The translations under genes were made by a program, and so were the position numbers. DNA of 64,000 nt, taken from assembly GCF_900113315.1 (NCBI RefSeq), contig NZ_FOZG01000001.1, positions 1,674,001 through 1,738,000 of the forward strand, given 5' to 3'. Each line of letters opens with the position of its first letter. Position 1 is the stretch's first letter. The notes beneath the pieces were generated by a model. That model saw only the letters and a program-made list of their open reading frames with translations, did not search any database and was not told where the DNA came from. The stretch comes from Sphingomonas jatrophae (GTDB lineage Bacteria; Pseudomonadota; Alphaproteobacteria; Sphingomonadales; Sphingomonadaceae). Of the stretch, positions 50,853 to 60,910 are shown piece by piece.

Positions 50853-52579
50853 GCCGCCGCCACCTCGGGCACGCCGCGCGCCCCGCGCACCAGCCTGCCC
50901 GGCCGCGCGCTGGTCGGCTTGCCCCGCTCGGCGATGATCTCGCCCGAGACGATGGTCAGGTCATAGCCGTCGGCCCCCTGATCCAGCCGCCGCCCGCCGG
51001 CGGGCAGGTCGCTGCGCAGCGCCGGCTTGTGCAGCGCCACGTGGTCGAGGTCGATCACGTTCAGGTCCGCCTTGTAACCGGGCGCGATCAGCCCGCGATC
51101 CTTCAGGCCGACCACCTGCGCCGGATCGTGCGCCAGCATCTTCACCGCCTGCGGCAGCGGGAAGCCGTTGGCCCGGTCGCGCGCCCAATAGGCCAGCACG
51201 AACGTCGGATAGCTCGCATCGCAGATCGATCCGTAATGCGCGCCGCCGTCGCCCAGGCCCAGCACGGTGCCGGGATGCGCCATGATCTCGCGCACCGCAT
51301 CCAGCCGGTTTTCATGGAAATTGCCGAGCGCGACATAGAGCATGGCATGGCCATCCTCCTCCAGCAGCAGATCATAGGCGATCTCCTCGGGCGTGATGCC
51401 GGCGCGCTCGGCCCGTGCCGCCACGCTGTCCTCGGCATTCGGCTCGTAGTTGGGCGGATCGCCGAGCGGGAACATGAAGGGCCAGCTGCGCCCCATGGCG
51501 GCGAGCGGATGCCCCTCCGCCGGCTTCTCGGCCAGCAATTGCGCCCGCAGCGCGGGATCGCGCATCGCCGCCACCTTCTCGGCCAGCGGCAGCTTGGCGA
51601 TCGACTGGAAGCTGGGTGACAGCGCGAAGGGGTGCGTCGACATTTCCAGCCCGACGATCATACCGATCGGCCGCGGGAAGATCTGCGCGCTCAGCTCCTC
51701 GCCATTGGCGCGCGCCGCGTCCAGTTCCTCCAGCACGGGCGTCCAGATGGGCGGGCCGCCATTCGGCGCGCCGAAGGTGAAGGTGGCGGGCCGGCCGGAG
51801 CGGCGGATCACCGCGCGCAACGTCGCCAGCTCCTCGTCCCAGCTGCGCATCGGCACGTCCATCACCGCCTGGACGATGCCGCCGCCCGCATCGGCCAGCC
51901 CCATCGCGATCTCGCCCAGCTCGTCATGTGCCGCCTCGAAGCTGGGGATCGGCTTGCCCGACGCGGTGCGGTGGATGAAGGTGCGCGAAGTCGCGAAGCC
52001 GAGCGCGCCCGCCTCCACCGCCTCGCGCGTCAGCTCGCGCATGCGGCGCAGGTCCTCGGGGGTCGCGGCCTCGCGCGCGGCGCCGCGCTCGCCCATGGTG
52101 AAGACGCGCAAGGGGCTGTGCGGCAGATAGGCGGCGACGTCGATGTCGCGCGGCCGCGCCTCCAGCGTGTCAAGGAATTCGGGGAACGTCTCCCAATCCC
52201 ACGCCAGCCCCTCCGCCATGACGACGCCGGGAATGTCCTCCACCCCCTCCATCACGTTGATCAGCAGGTCGCGGTCCTCGGCCCGGCACGGCGCGAAGCC
52301 GACGCCGCAATTGCCGATCACCACCGTCGTCACGCCATGCGCGGAAGAGGGCGTCATCCGTTCGGACCACACCGCCTGCCCGTCATAATGGGTGTGGATG
52401 TCGACGAAGCCCGGCGTCACGATCCGGCCGCTCGCGTCGATCTCGCGCGCGCCCTGCCCCTCCACGGTGCCGACCGCGGCGATGCGCCCGCCCGCCACCG
52501 CCACGTCGCCGACATAGGGTTCGCCGCCGCTGCCATCGACGATCGTGCCGCCGCGCAGCACCAGATCATAGGCCGCCAT
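50849..52579 (-). CDS. N-acyl-D-amino-acid deacylase-type amidohydrolase
   Basis: The 576-residue protein has the amidohydrolase metal motif [13 protein letters not shown] near residue 60 and the D-aminoacylase traits [16 protein letters not shown] and [23 protein letters not shown] (in segments). The C-terminal composite domain reads ADLNVIDLD. The family cleaves cyclic or acyl amides. In sphingomonad catabolic clusters such genes are frequent, with unknown substrates. GGGAGAG precedes the ATG. Confidence 0.88.
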   Translation of the reverse strand: MAAYDLVLRGGTIVDGSGGEPYVGDVAVAGGRIAAVGTVEGQGAREIDASGRIVTPGFVDIHTHYDGQAVWSERMTPSSAHGVTTVVIGNCGVGFAPCRAEDRDLLINVMEGVEDIPGVVMAEGLAWDWETFPEFLDTLEARPRDIDVAAYLPHSPLRVFTMGERGAAREAATPEDLRRMRELTREAVEAGALGFATSRTFIHRTASGKPIPSFEAAHDELGEIAMGLADAGGGIVQAVMDVPMRSWDEELATLRAVIRRSGRPATFTFGAPNGGPPIWTPVLEELDAARANGEELSAQIFPRPIGMIVGLEMSTHPFALSPSFQSIAKLPLAEKVAAMRDPALRAQLLAEKPAEGHPLAAMGRSWPFMFPLGDPPNYEPNAEDSVAARAERAGITPEEIAYDLLLEEDGHAMLYVALGNFHENRLDAVREIMAHPGTVLGLGDGGAHYGSICDASYPTFVLAYWARDRANGFPLPQAVKMLAHDPAQVVGLKDRGLIAPGYKADLNVIDLDHVALHKPALRSDLPAGGRRLDQGADGYDLTIVSGEIIAERGKPTSARPGRLVRGARGVPEVAAA

Positions 52580-52621
52580 GATATGCTCTCCCGATGCGCG
52601 AGGGGATCGCCCTCGCGAAGA

Positions 52622-53878
52622 TCAATGCTCCCGCCGTTTGAAGGCGAGGTTCAGTTCCTTGAAGCCGTCGAGGAAGATCGACCGCGCATGGCGCGGCGCC
52701 CCGATCACCTGCGGATCGTCGATGCGCCGGGCGATCTCGCCGAGCATCACCGTCAGGTTCAGCCGCGCCTGATGCATGCCGACGCAGAAATGCGGCCCCG
52801 CGCCGAACGTGCGGTAATGCCGGCGGGTGTTGGCGGGCGGGCGCGTAATGTCGAACCGTTCGGGCTCGGCGAAGAAGCGCTCGTCGCGGTTGGGGGAGCC
52901 GAGCAGGCAGACCAGTTTGTCCCCCGCCGCCACCCGCTCGCCGCCGACCTCCGTCTCGCCCGTCGCGGTGCGGCGCAGATAGACCACCGGATTGCGGTAG
53001 CGCAGCACCTCCTCCACCGCGGCATCGACCAGCGAGGGATCGGCCTGCAGCATCCGGTACTGCTCGGGATGCCGCCAGAATTCAAACATCGCCCAGCTGA
53101 GCGTGTTGCGCGTCGTCTCGATGCCGCCGACGATCAGATTGTTGAAAAAGCGCCCGAAATCGCGGTCGCTCAACCGCTCGCCATCGATCTCGGCGGCCAG
53201 GATGCGCGTGGTCAGCGTGTCGCCGGGGTTCGCCCGCTCGCGCGCCGCCAGCGCCTCGCCGTAATCGATCAGCGCGATGGAGGCCATGAAGCCCTCCGCC
53301 CGGTCGCGCGCGAAATCGGGGTCGTCCGCCATGATCAGCGTGTCGGTCAGGTCGACGATGTGCTGGCGGTCCGCGTCGGGCACGCCCAGCACCATGCACA
53401 TGACGCGCAGCGGCAGCTGGATCGCGACTTCGCTGACGAACTCGCACGATCCCCGGTCGATCACCCGGTCGACGATCTCGGCGGCGATCGCCTGCATCTG
53501 CGGCAGCCGCTCCTCCAGCGCCTGCGTGCGGAACGCGCCTTCCACCAGCGCGCGGTGGCGGCGATGGTCGGGCGGGTCCTTGAAGGTGAGCGACTGGCGC
53601 TGGTCCGCCAGGATCTCGGCCGGGAAGTCGTCCAGCAGCGGTCCCTCGCCGCTCGAGAACAAGGCCGGCGATTTCAGCACATGGTCGATATCCGCCTGCT
53701 GCAACACCAGCAGATGCCGCCCGGTGGCGAAGCCGTCCGCCTCCCACAGCACGCGATGCTCGCGGCGGAGCGCATCCAGCCGGTCGCGCGGCATGCCGCC
53801 CGCGAACGTGTCGAGATCGAGGAACGACCGCACCGGGCAGCCGCTCAACCCCGCCCCGCTCACGCCCGCCCCGCTCAC
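52622..53878 (-). CDS. Cytochrome P450
   Basis: The 418-residue P450 has the I-helix GGIETTRN (the usual A replaced by G), ExxR in EEVLRYRNPV, PERFDITRPP, and the heme loop FGAGPHFCVGMH with Cys365. It hydroxylates a pathway substrate and needs a ferredoxin not found here. The GTG start overlaps the ALDH stop (GTGA). The first codons are a tandem 15-bp repeat (GTGAGCGGGGCGGGC twice) giving alternative GTG/TTG starts at 53863 and 53848. Confidence 0.92.
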   Translation of the reverse strand: MSGAGVSGAGLSGCPVRSFLDLDTFAGGMPRDRLDALRREHRVLWEADGFATGRHLLVLQQADIDHVLKSPALFSSGEGPLLDDFPAEILADQRQSLTFKDPPDHRRHRALVEGAFRTQALEERLPQMQAIAAEIVDRVIDRGSCEFVSEVAIQLPLRVMCMVLGVPDADRQHIVDLTDTLIMADDPDFARDRAEGFMASIALIDYGEALAARERANPGDTLTTRILAAEIDGERLSDRDFGRFFNNLIVGGIETTRNTLSWAMFEFWRHPEQYRMLQADPSLVDAAVEEVLRYRNPVVYLRRTATGETEVGGERVAAGDKLVCLLGSPNRDERFFAEPERFDITRPPANTRRHYRTFGAGPHFCVGMHQARLNLTVMLGEIARRIDDPQVIGAPRHARSIFLDGFKELNLAFKRREH

Positions 53879-55362
53879 GATTGCAGCACGGCCGGCTCGC
53901 CCGCCAGCAGGATCGTCTTGGATTCCAGATAGGGCAGCAGCCCGTCGCGCCCGCCCTCGCGGCCGAGGCCCGATTGCTTGAACCCGCCGAAGCCGATCAT
54001 GAAATCGGTGCGGAAGGCATTGTGGCCGACCGTGCCCGTCCGCATCGCCCGCGCGACGCGATAGGCGCGATCGACATCGTCGGTGAACACCGCGCCGTTC
54101 AGGCCGAAATCGCTGTCATTGGCGATGGCGACGGCATGATCCTCGCTGTCCGCCGGGATCAGGCTGACGACCGGCCCGAAAATCTCCTCCCGCGCGACGA
54201 CCATGTCGTTGGTCACGTTCCCCAGCACCGTCGGCGCCATGTAGAAGCCGCGGTCCAGCCCCGCCGGCCGGTCGCCCCCGCAAATCACGGTCGCCCCTTC
54301 CGCACGGCCCTTGGCGACATAATCGCGCACCCGGTCATATTGCCGCCCCATCGCCAGCGGCCCCAGATGGCTGCCGTCGTCATAGGGGTCGCCCACCTTC
54401 AGCCGGCCGAACGCGCCCGCCAGCGCCTCGGCAATCTCGCCGTGGCGCGCGCGCGGCACGACGATGCGGGTGAGCGCCGCGCAGACCTGGCCGGACATCA
54501 TCGCGGTGGATTGCGCCAGCGTCTCGGCGAGCGCGCCGGCATCATAATCGTCGAGCACGATCGCGGCGGATTTGCCGCCCAGCTCCAGCGTGCAGCGCGC
54601 GATCCGCTCGCCGCAGATGGAGGCGATCTTGCGGCCCGCCGCACTCGATCCGGTGAAGCTCACCTTGTCCACGCGGGCGTCGCGCACCATCCGCTCGGAG
54701 ACGGCACGGTCGGCGGTGACGACGTTGAGCACGCCCGGCGGCAGCCCCGCGGCCTCCGCCACCTCGGCCAGCACATAGGCATCGAGCGGCGCTTCGGGCG
54801 ATGCCTTCAGCACCACGGTGCAGCCCGCCAGCAGCGCCGGCGCCACCTTCAGCGCGGCCAGCATCAGCGGCGCATTCCACGGCACGATCGCCAGCACCAC
54901 GCCGACCGCCTCGCGCGCCAGCAGGCCGACGCCGACGCCGTCGATGGGCTGATGCCGCTCGACGAACGGGAAGCTCTCGGCCAGCGCGCCATAATAATGG
55001 AAGAAGCCGCCCGCCGCCGCCGCGCTCACCTGCGCGTGGCGGTGGAGGATGCCCATCTGGTTGGTCCAGATATGCGCCAGCTGCTCGCCCCGCTCGGACA
55101 GGCCCATGGCGATGCGGTGGAGATAGCCCGCCCGCTCGGCCGGCGACAGGCGCGGCCACGGGCCGGTGTCGAACGCCGCGCGCGCCGCCGCTACCGCGCG
55201 GTCGGCATCCGCCTCCGCCGCCTCGGCCACGCGTGCGACGATCGCCTCGTCATGCGGCCGCGTGATGTCGAACCGCGCCGCGCTCGACGCCTCCACCCAA
55301 TCCCCGCCGATGAAGAAGCGATCGGGGTGCGCAAGCGTGATCGTGTCGGGGGCGCTGGCCAA
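53875..55362 (-). CDS. Aldehyde dehydrogenase
   Basis: The 495-residue protein has the ALDH motifs VLAIVPWNAPLML, KASPEAPLDA, FTGSSAAGRKIAS, the general base in LELGGKSAAIV, and the nucleophile Cys294 in SGQVCAALTR, with EEIFGPVVSLIP near the end. It oxidises an aldehyde to acid with NAD(P). It begins at TTG (55362) with GGAGA 6 bp upstream. It leads the minus-strand operon and is divergent from the hydrolase/CoA-transferase operon. Confidence 0.92.
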   Translation of the reverse strand: MASAPDTITLAHPDRFFIGGDWVEASSAARFDITRPHDEAIVARVAEAAEADADRAVAAARAAFDTGPWPRLSPAERAGYLHRIAMGLSERGEQLAHIWTNQMGILHRHAQVSAAAAGGFFHYYGALAESFPFVERHQPIDGVGVGLLAREAVGVVLAIVPWNAPLMLAALKVAPALLAGCTVVLKASPEAPLDAYVLAEVAEAAGLPPGVLNVVTADRAVSERMVRDARVDKVSFTGSSAAGRKIASICGERIARCTLELGGKSAAIVLDDYDAGALAETLAQSTAMMSGQVCAALTRIVVPRARHGEIAEALAGAFGRLKVGDPYDDGSHLGPLAMGRQYDRVRDYVAKGRAEGATVICGGDRPAGLDRGFYMAPTVLGNVTNDMVVAREEIFGPVVSLIPADSEDHAVAIANDSDFGLNGAVFTDDVDRAYRVARAMRTGTVGHNAFRTDFMIGFGGFKQSGLGREGGRDGLLPYLESKTILLAGEPAVLQS

Positions 55363-55377
55363 ACTCTCTCTCCGATT

Positions 55378-55392
55378 CTGGACGATGGTCCA
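55378..55392. promoter_or_regulatory. Operator site 3 in the ALDH/hydrolase divergent promoter
   Basis: CTGGACGAT (55378-55386) equals the half-site of the operators at 42528 and 45338; it forms the repeat TGGAC-GATG-GTCCA (55379-55392). A second palindrome TCCAC-GCAT-GTGGA (55437-55450) overlaps the ribosome site of the plus-strand gene. The 103-bp gap 55363-55465 therefore looks jointly controlled, probably by the TetR protein at 43915. Confidence 0.55.
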
Positions 55393-55465
55393 AGGCCATC
55401 GATTTTGGTCGTTGTCGGTTGGAAATACACGCCTTATCCACGCATGTGGAGAGGGTAAGAACGAC

Positions 55466-56440
55466 ATGAATGCGAATTGCGTAGAGCGGGGCGCCAGCCA
55501 CGATCACGGCGGCGTGCGCCGCGTCCACCGCCGGGTGGACGTGACGGCGGTCGCCGGGATCGACCAGCCGGCGGCGATGGCGGCGGAGATCCTGCTGCCG
55601 GAGGGCGATGCGCGCCCGCGCCTGCTGTTCGTCTGCCTGCCGGGCGGCGGCATGAACCGCCGCTATTTCGATCTGGCGACCCCGCCCGGCGAGGCGGAGG
55701 TCAGCTTCGCGCGTGCGATGCTGGCGCGCGGCCATGCCGTCGCCCTGCTCGATCCCCTCGGCGTGGGCGAGAGCACGGTGCCCGACGACGCCTTCCTGCT
55801 CCATCCCGACAACATGGCCGCCGCCATCGCCGTCACCGCGCGCGAGATCCTCGGCGCCTTGCGGGGCGGCACGCTGGCGGAGGGCTATCCCGCGCTGCCG
55901 GACATCCGCTCGATCGGCACCGGCCACAGCTTCGGCGCGCTGCTGACGACGATGCAGCAGGCGGCGGACCCGATCCATCTCGCCGTCGCCTTGTTCGGCT
56001 TCCAGCATCGCGGCCTGCCCGACTATCTCTCCGACGCCGAGCGCGCGCTGCCCCCGGCCGAGGCGCGCGCGCGGCTGATCGAGCTGGCGCGTGCCCGCTC
56101 GCCCGATCCGTTCATCACGCTGCAGGCGCCGCCCAGCAAGCGGGCCATCTCGCTCAGCGCTGCGATGGACCGGGTGCTGACCACGCCCTCGCTGATGGCG
56201 CTGCTGCCGGATGCCGGCGCGCCCGATGCCGCCGCGCTCGACGTGCCCGTGCTGCTGGCGCTCGGCGACGGCGACATGCACGATCAGCCCCACGCCGCCC
56301 CCGCCCTCTACCGCGGCAGCCCCGACGTCACCTTGCTGGTGCTGCAGGATACGCGCCACAACCACTTCATCTATCCCAGCCGCACCCGCCTGTTCGACCG
56401 GGTCGAGCGCTGGGCCTCGTCGTTGGCCGACGCCGGATAG
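55466..56440 (+). CDS. Alpha/beta-hydrolase-like protein
   Basis: The 324-residue protein reads as an alpha/beta hydrolase: LLFVCLPGGGMNRRYFDL (oxyanion region, about 60), LLDPLGVGEST near 95, the nucleophile elbow SIGTGHSFGALLT with Ser in GHSFG near 155, and a C-terminal His in DTRHNHFIYPSR. It may be an esterase or a CoA-thioester hydrolase. GGAGAGGG lies upstream. It is the first gene of the plus-strand degradation operon, which continues for about 7.5 kb. Confidence 0.8.
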   Translation: MNANCVERGASHDHGGVRRVHRRVDVTAVAGIDQPAAMAAEILLPEGDARPRLLFVCLPGGGMNRRYFDLATPPGEAEVSFARAMLARGHAVALLDPLGVGESTVPDDAFLLHPDNMAAAIAVTAREILGALRGGTLAEGYPALPDIRSIGTGHSFGALLTTMQQAADPIHLAVALFGFQHRGLPDYLSDAERALPPAEARARLIELARARSPDPFITLQAPPSKRAISLSAAMDRVLTTPSLMALLPDAGAPDAAALDVPVLLALGDGDMHDQPHAAPALYRGSPDVTLLVLQDTRHNHFIYPSRTRLFDRVERWASSLADAG

Positions 56441-56466
56441 AAGCAAGACAGGAACGGGAGAGCCGC

Positions 56467-58773
56467 ATGGATCAGGGATCGCCGCTTGCCCGGCTGCGCG
56501 TCGTCGAGGTGGGGCACGGCATCGCCGCGGCCTATGCGGGCAAGATGCTGGCCGATGCGGGCGCGGCGGTCACGCTGGTCGAGCCGAAGGGCGGCAGCCC
56601 GCTCCGCCGCCGCAAGGCCGCCGCCGCGATGGGCCGCGCGGACCCGCTCGGTCCCGGTGAGACGGGCGCGCTCTTCACCCATCTCAACCGCGCCAAGCGG
56701 ATCGCCGCGCACGCCGATCTCGCCGCGCTCCTGCCCGCTGCGGACCTGCTGATCGACGATGGCGGGCTCGCCGCGCTCGGCCTCGACCCCGGGCGGCTCC
56801 GCGCCGATCACCCGGCCTTGTCCATCGTCGCGATCAGCCCCTGGGGCGCCGACGGTCCTGCCGCCGCCACCCCCGCCACCGAATTCACCCTCCAGGCGGA
56901 GACGGGCAGCCTCCATTCGCGCGGCTATGCCGATCGCCCGCCGCTGGCGACCGGCGGCGAGCTTGGCGACTATATCGCCGGCAGCTTCGCCGCGGTCGCC
57001 GCGCTTGCCGCGTGGCGCCTCGCCCGCAGCGACGGGCGCGGCCACCATATCGACCTGTCCGAATTCGAGGCGATGACGCTCTGCCTCCAGGCCTATCAGT
57101 CGATCCATGGCGAGCTGGAACCGGGCAAGCTCGCCGCCACCACGCTCGACGTGCCTTCGATCGAGCGGGCGAGCGACGGCTGGGTCGGCTATGCCACGAT
57201 CACCGATCAGCAATGGCGCAACTTCGCGCGCATGATCGGCCACGCCGAGCTCGGCGAGGATGACGACATTCGCTTCGGCAACCAGCGCTTCGCCGCGCTG
57301 GATCGCATCCAGCCGCTCATCTCCGCCTACACGCAGACCCGCACCGTCGAGCAGCTGGTGGCGGAGGCGCTGGCGCTGCGCATCCCGGTGACGCCGCTCG
57401 GCGATGCGACGACGGTGCGCGACATGGATCATTTCCGCGCCCGTGGCGTGTTCGCGCCGGTGCCCGAGGGCCATGAGGAACCGCGCCCGCCCTACCAGAT
57501 CACGACACCCGCCGATGCCACCCCGCCGCCGCCCGCTTTGCCGGCGCAGGCTGGCGCGGCCCTCGCCGGCCTCCGCGTGCTCGATCTCTCCGCCTTCTGG
57601 GCGGGGCCGATGGCGGGCTTCGTGCTGGCCGCGCTCGGCGCCGACGTGCTCAAGGTGGAGTCGGTCCAGCGGCCGGACGGGATGCGCTATGCCGGCGGCT
57701 TCGCCCCGCGGGATCGGCCGATGTGGGAATGTTCGCCCGTCTTCCTCGGCGCCAATGCCGGCAAGCAGGGCATCACCCTCGATCTGACGCGGGCCGACGG
57801 CGTCGCTCTGCTCAAGCGCCTGATCGCCGACAGCGACGTGCTGATCGAGAATTTCTCGCCGCGCGTGATGGAGGGCTTCGGGCTCAGCTGGGATGTCGTC
57901 CATGCCCTCAATCCGCGCCTCGTCATGCTGCGCATGCCCGCCTTCGGCCTCGACGGGCCGTGGCGCGATCGCACCGGCTTCGCCATGACGATGGAGCAGG
58001 TCTCGGGCATGGCCGCGCTCACCGGCTATCCGGATCGCCCGCCCGTGCCGCCACGCGGCTGCGTCGATCCACTCGGCGGCGTGAACGGCGCCTTCGCCAC
58101 GATCTGCGCGCTGGAACTGCGCGCGCAGGACGGCCGCGGCCGGCTGGTCGAAGCGAGCCTGGCGGAGGCGGGCATTGCCGTCTCGGCGGAGGCGGTGATC
58201 GACCGGCAGGTCTATGGCAGCCACCTCGAACGCTCGGGCAATAGCGGGCCGGGCGCGGTGCCGCAGGGCGTGCTGCCGACGCGGGACGGGGCCGGCATCG
58301 CGCTTTCCATCGTCGATGACGCCGCGTGGGCCGCCCTGCTCGCCCTCGCCGACGATCCCGAGCTCCGCCGCGCGGCATGGCAGGCGGCCCCCGGCCGCCG
58401 CGCCGACGAGGCGGAGATCCTCGACCGCCTCGCCAGCTGGACCGCAGAGCGCGATGCCGCCTCGCTGGTCGAGGCGCTGCTCGCCGCCGGCATCGCCGCC
58501 GCCCCCTTGCGCAACGTCCGCCTGCTGGCCGGCCATCCGCAGCTCGTCGCGCGCGGTTTCTTCAATCGGATGGATCATGCGGTGGTCGGCCCGATCGGCT
58601 TCCCCAACCTGCCCTTCCGCATCGACGGCGCCTATCCCCCGCTCACCCGCCCCGCCCCGCTGCTGGGCGAGCATAACGAAGCCGTGCTGCGCGCCCGCTC
58701 GGGCCTCGACGATGCGGCGCTCGCCGCGCTGGCGAAGGACAGGATCATCGGCACCCGCCCGGTGCAGGCATGA
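56467..58773 (+). CDS. Fused double-domain CaiB/BaiF (class III) CoA-transferase
   Basis: The 768-residue protein is two CoA-transferase domains in tandem. Domain 1 (about 1-345) starts LRVVEVGHGIAAAYAGKMLADAGAAVTLVEP (in segments). Domain 2 (about 365-760) starts LRVLDLSAFWAGPMAGFVLAALGADVLKVES and has LGANAGKQGITLDLTRADG. Normal family length is about 400, so this is a fusion. Class III enzymes move CoA between carboxylates, activating an acid in the pathway. It overlaps the next gene by 4 bp. Confidence 0.9.
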   Translation: MDQGSPLARLRVVEVGHGIAAAYAGKMLADAGAAVTLVEPKGGSPLRRRKAAAAMGRADPLGPGETGALFTHLNRAKRIAAHADLAALLPAADLLIDDGGLAALGLDPGRLRADHPALSIVAISPWGADGPAAATPATEFTLQAETGSLHSRGYADRPPLATGGELGDYIAGSFAAVAALAAWRLARSDGRGHHIDLSEFEAMTLCLQAYQSIHGELEPGKLAATTLDVPSIERASDGWVGYATITDQQWRNFARMIGHAELGEDDDIRFGNQRFAALDRIQPLISAYTQTRTVEQLVAEALALRIPVTPLGDATTVRDMDHFRARGVFAPVPEGHEEPRPPYQITTPADATPPPPALPAQAGAALAGLRVLDLSAFWAGPMAGFVLAALGADVLKVESVQRPDGMRYAGGFAPRDRPMWECSPVFLGANAGKQGITLDLTRADGVALLKRLIADSDVLIENFSPRVMEGFGLSWDVVHALNPRLVMLRMPAFGLDGPWRDRTGFAMTMEQVSGMAALTGYPDRPPVPPRGCVDPLGGVNGAFATICALELRAQDGRGRLVEASLAEAGIAVSAEAVIDRQVYGSHLERSGNSGPGAVPQGVLPTRDGAGIALSIVDDAAWAALLALADDPELRRAAWQAAPGRRADEAEILDRLASWTAERDAASLVEALLAAGIAAAPLRNVRLLAGHPQLVARGFFNRMDHAVVGPIGFPNLPFRIDGAYPPLTRPAPLLGEHNEAVLRARSGLDDAALAALAKDRIIGTRPVQA

Positions 58774-59822
58774 GGGCGGTCGTCCTCGCCGCCGCCGGCG
58801 GGCCGGAGCAGCTCCACCTGCGCACCCTGCCCGATCCGGTGCCCGGCCCCGATGACGTGCTGGTCCGCGTCCGCGCCTGCGGCGTCGCCCACCGCGACCT
58901 GATCGAGCGGCGCAGCGCGCCGCTCGGCATGGTGCTGCCGATCGTGCAGGGCCACGAATTTGCCGGCGAAGTCGCCGCGGTCGGGGCGAACGTCACCGAA
59001 TGGTCGGTGGGTGACCGCGTCCTCAACCTCTACACCGCCGCCTGCGGCCAGTGCGAAGCCTGCCGGGCGGGCGAGCCGCGCCGCTGTCAGGCAATCACCG
59101 AGGCGTATGGCCTGACGGTGAATGGCGGCTATGCCGAGCTGGTCCGCGTGCATCGCAGCGCGCTGGTGCGGCTGATCGACGGCATTGCCTGGCCCGTCGC
59201 CGCCACGCTGATGAGCGCGCTCGGCGTCGGCTACAACAATGTCGTCCACAAGGCACGCGTGAGGCCGGGCGAGCATGTGCTGGTGACGGGCGCCAGCGGC
59301 GGCGTCGGCCTGGCGGCGCTGCAGGCGGCGAAGCTGCGCGGCGCGCACGTCTGGGCGGTGACGGGCAGCGCCGCGAAGGAAGATCGCCTGCGCGCGATGG
59401 GCGCCGACGAGGTGATCGTCGACGATGGCACCACCATCCACAAGCAGGTGCGGGGCAAGCGCCGGCAGGGCGTGGACGCCGCCATCGACTGTGTCGGCTC
59501 GCCCACGCTCAACGGCACGCTCCGCGCGGTCCGCCCCTATGGCCGCGTCGTCGCCATCGGCAATGTCGATCCCGCGCCGCTCCAACTCAATGTCGGCCTG
59601 CTCGTCGTCGGCGCGATCGACCTGCTCGGCTCGGACAATGTCACCCTGGAAGCGCTTGCCGAGCTGATGCCGCTGGTGCGCGACGGCACGCTCGCCGCGA
59701 CCATCGACGAGACGATCCCGCTCGACCGCGTCGCCGATGCGCATCGCCGACTGGAGGCGCGCGAGGCGTTCGGCCGCATCGTCATCAACCTGAGCCTGCC
59801 CACGACGGAGTTCACGCAATGA
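58770..59822 (+). CDS. Zinc-type medium-chain alcohol dehydrogenase
   Basis: The 350-residue MDR has the GHEFAGEVAAVG motif near residue 55, the structural zinc cluster Cys92-x2-Cys95-x2-Cys98-x7-Cys106 (CGQCEACRAGEPRRC), and the Rossmann GASGGVGLAALQAAKL near 170. The first catalytic zinc Cys is present (RACGVAHRDLI). It oxidises an alcohol with NAD(P). ATGA overlaps at both ends place it in the middle of a coupled operon. Confidence 0.9.
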   Translation: MRAVVLAAAGGPEQLHLRTLPDPVPGPDDVLVRVRACGVAHRDLIERRSAPLGMVLPIVQGHEFAGEVAAVGANVTEWSVGDRVLNLYTAACGQCEACRAGEPRRCQAITEAYGLTVNGGYAELVRVHRSALVRLIDGIAWPVAATLMSALGVGYNNVVHKARVRPGEHVLVTGASGGVGLAALQAAKLRGAHVWAVTGSAAKEDRLRAMGADEVIVDDGTTIHKQVRGKRRQGVDAAIDCVGSPTLNGTLRAVRPYGRVVAIGNVDPAPLQLNVGLLVVGAIDLLGSDNVTLEALAELMPLVRDGTLAATIDETIPLDRVADAHRRLEAREAFGRIVINLSLPTTEFTQ

Positions 59823-60910
59823 AGGCCCTGGTGATCGGCGGCAGCGGCCCCACCGGCCCGCACATCGTCGAGGGCCTGCGCGCCCGCGGCTACCGCGTCG
59901 CGGTGCTGAACCGCGGCGTCCACCCGATCGCGCTGGCGCAGGATGTCGAGGTGATCCGCGGCGATCCCCACTTCCTCGATCCCCTCCGCGAGGCGCTGGG
60001 CACGCGCAGCTTCGATCTCGTCGTCGCCAGCTACGGCCGGCTCGGCATCGTGGCGGAGGCGCTGGCGGGCCGCGCCGGGCGCTTCATCGGCATTGGCGGC
60101 TTCGTCGGCTATCGCGGCTTCTACGTCCCCGCGGCGAACCGCCCCTCCGGCCTGCCCATCCCCACGCCCGAGGATGCGCCGCTCGTCACCGACAAGGCCG
60201 ATCATGCCTTCGCCGCCCGCGTCGCCGCCGCCGAGGCCGCCGTCCTCGCGCATCATCCGAGCGCGACGATCCTGCGCTACCCCTATGTCTATGGGCCGCG
60301 CCAGCTGGTGCCGCGCGAATGGTCGGTGGTGCGGCGCGTGCTCGACGGGCGGCGCAGCATCGTGCTGATCAACGGCGGCATGGGCCTGCTGATGCATGGA
60401 TTTGCCGAGAACATCGCCCACGCGGTCATGCTCGTGGTGGATCAGCCCGGCGTCGCCGCCGGTCGCATCTATAACTGCGGCGACGAGGTGCAGCTCGATC
60501 TCCGCCAGTTCGTCGAGGTGGCGGCCGACGCGCTCGGCGTCAGGCTGGAGATCGCCTCCGTGCCCGATACGCCCGCCACCCGCCGCGCCGCGCTCGCGCC
60601 GCTCACCGATCACAAGCTGATGGACCTGAACCTGATCCGGCACGAGCTCGGCTACCGCGATGTCGTGCCCACGCTCGAGGCCGTCGCCCGCACCGTCCGC
60701 CACTACCGGGACAATCCGCTGGAGCGCGGCGGCGAGATCGAGCGGCGCATGCTCGACGTGTTCGATTATGCGGCGGAGGATCGGCTGATCGATCTCGCCC
60801 GCCGCTTCGCCGACGAGGCCGCGGCAGTCGAGGTGATCGCCCCCGACGATGCCCACCCTTATGCCCACCCGAAGGAGCAAGGCTTGCAGCGAGATCATCG
60901 TGGCCGCTGA
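59819..60910 (+). CDS. NAD-dependent epimerase/dehydratase family protein
   Basis: The 363-residue extended-SDR protein has MKALVIGGSGPTGPHIVEGLRARG as its Rossmann start and the active Tyr in a YPYVYGPRQLVPREWS segment. It has a mid region with HGFAENIAHAVMLVVDQPG. It resembles reductases/epimerases of the NmrA/epimerase group without a clear subfamily. It overlaps the dehydrogenase stop by 4 bp and the synthetase start by about 11 bp. Confidence 0.85.
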   Translation: MKALVIGGSGPTGPHIVEGLRARGYRVAVLNRGVHPIALAQDVEVIRGDPHFLDPLREALGTRSFDLVVASYGRLGIVAEALAGRAGRFIGIGGFVGYRGFYVPAANRPSGLPIPTPEDAPLVTDKADHAFAARVAAAEAAVLAHHPSATILRYPYVYGPRQLVPREWSVVRRVLDGRRSIVLINGGMGLLMHGFAENIAHAVMLVVDQPGVAAGRIYNCGDEVQLDLRQFVEVAADALGVRLEIASVPDTPATRRAALAPLTDHKLMDLNLIRHELGYRDVVPTLEAVARTVRHYRDNPLERGGEIERRMLDVFDYAAEDRLIDLARRFADEAAAVEVIAPDDAHPYAHPKEQGLQRDHRGR

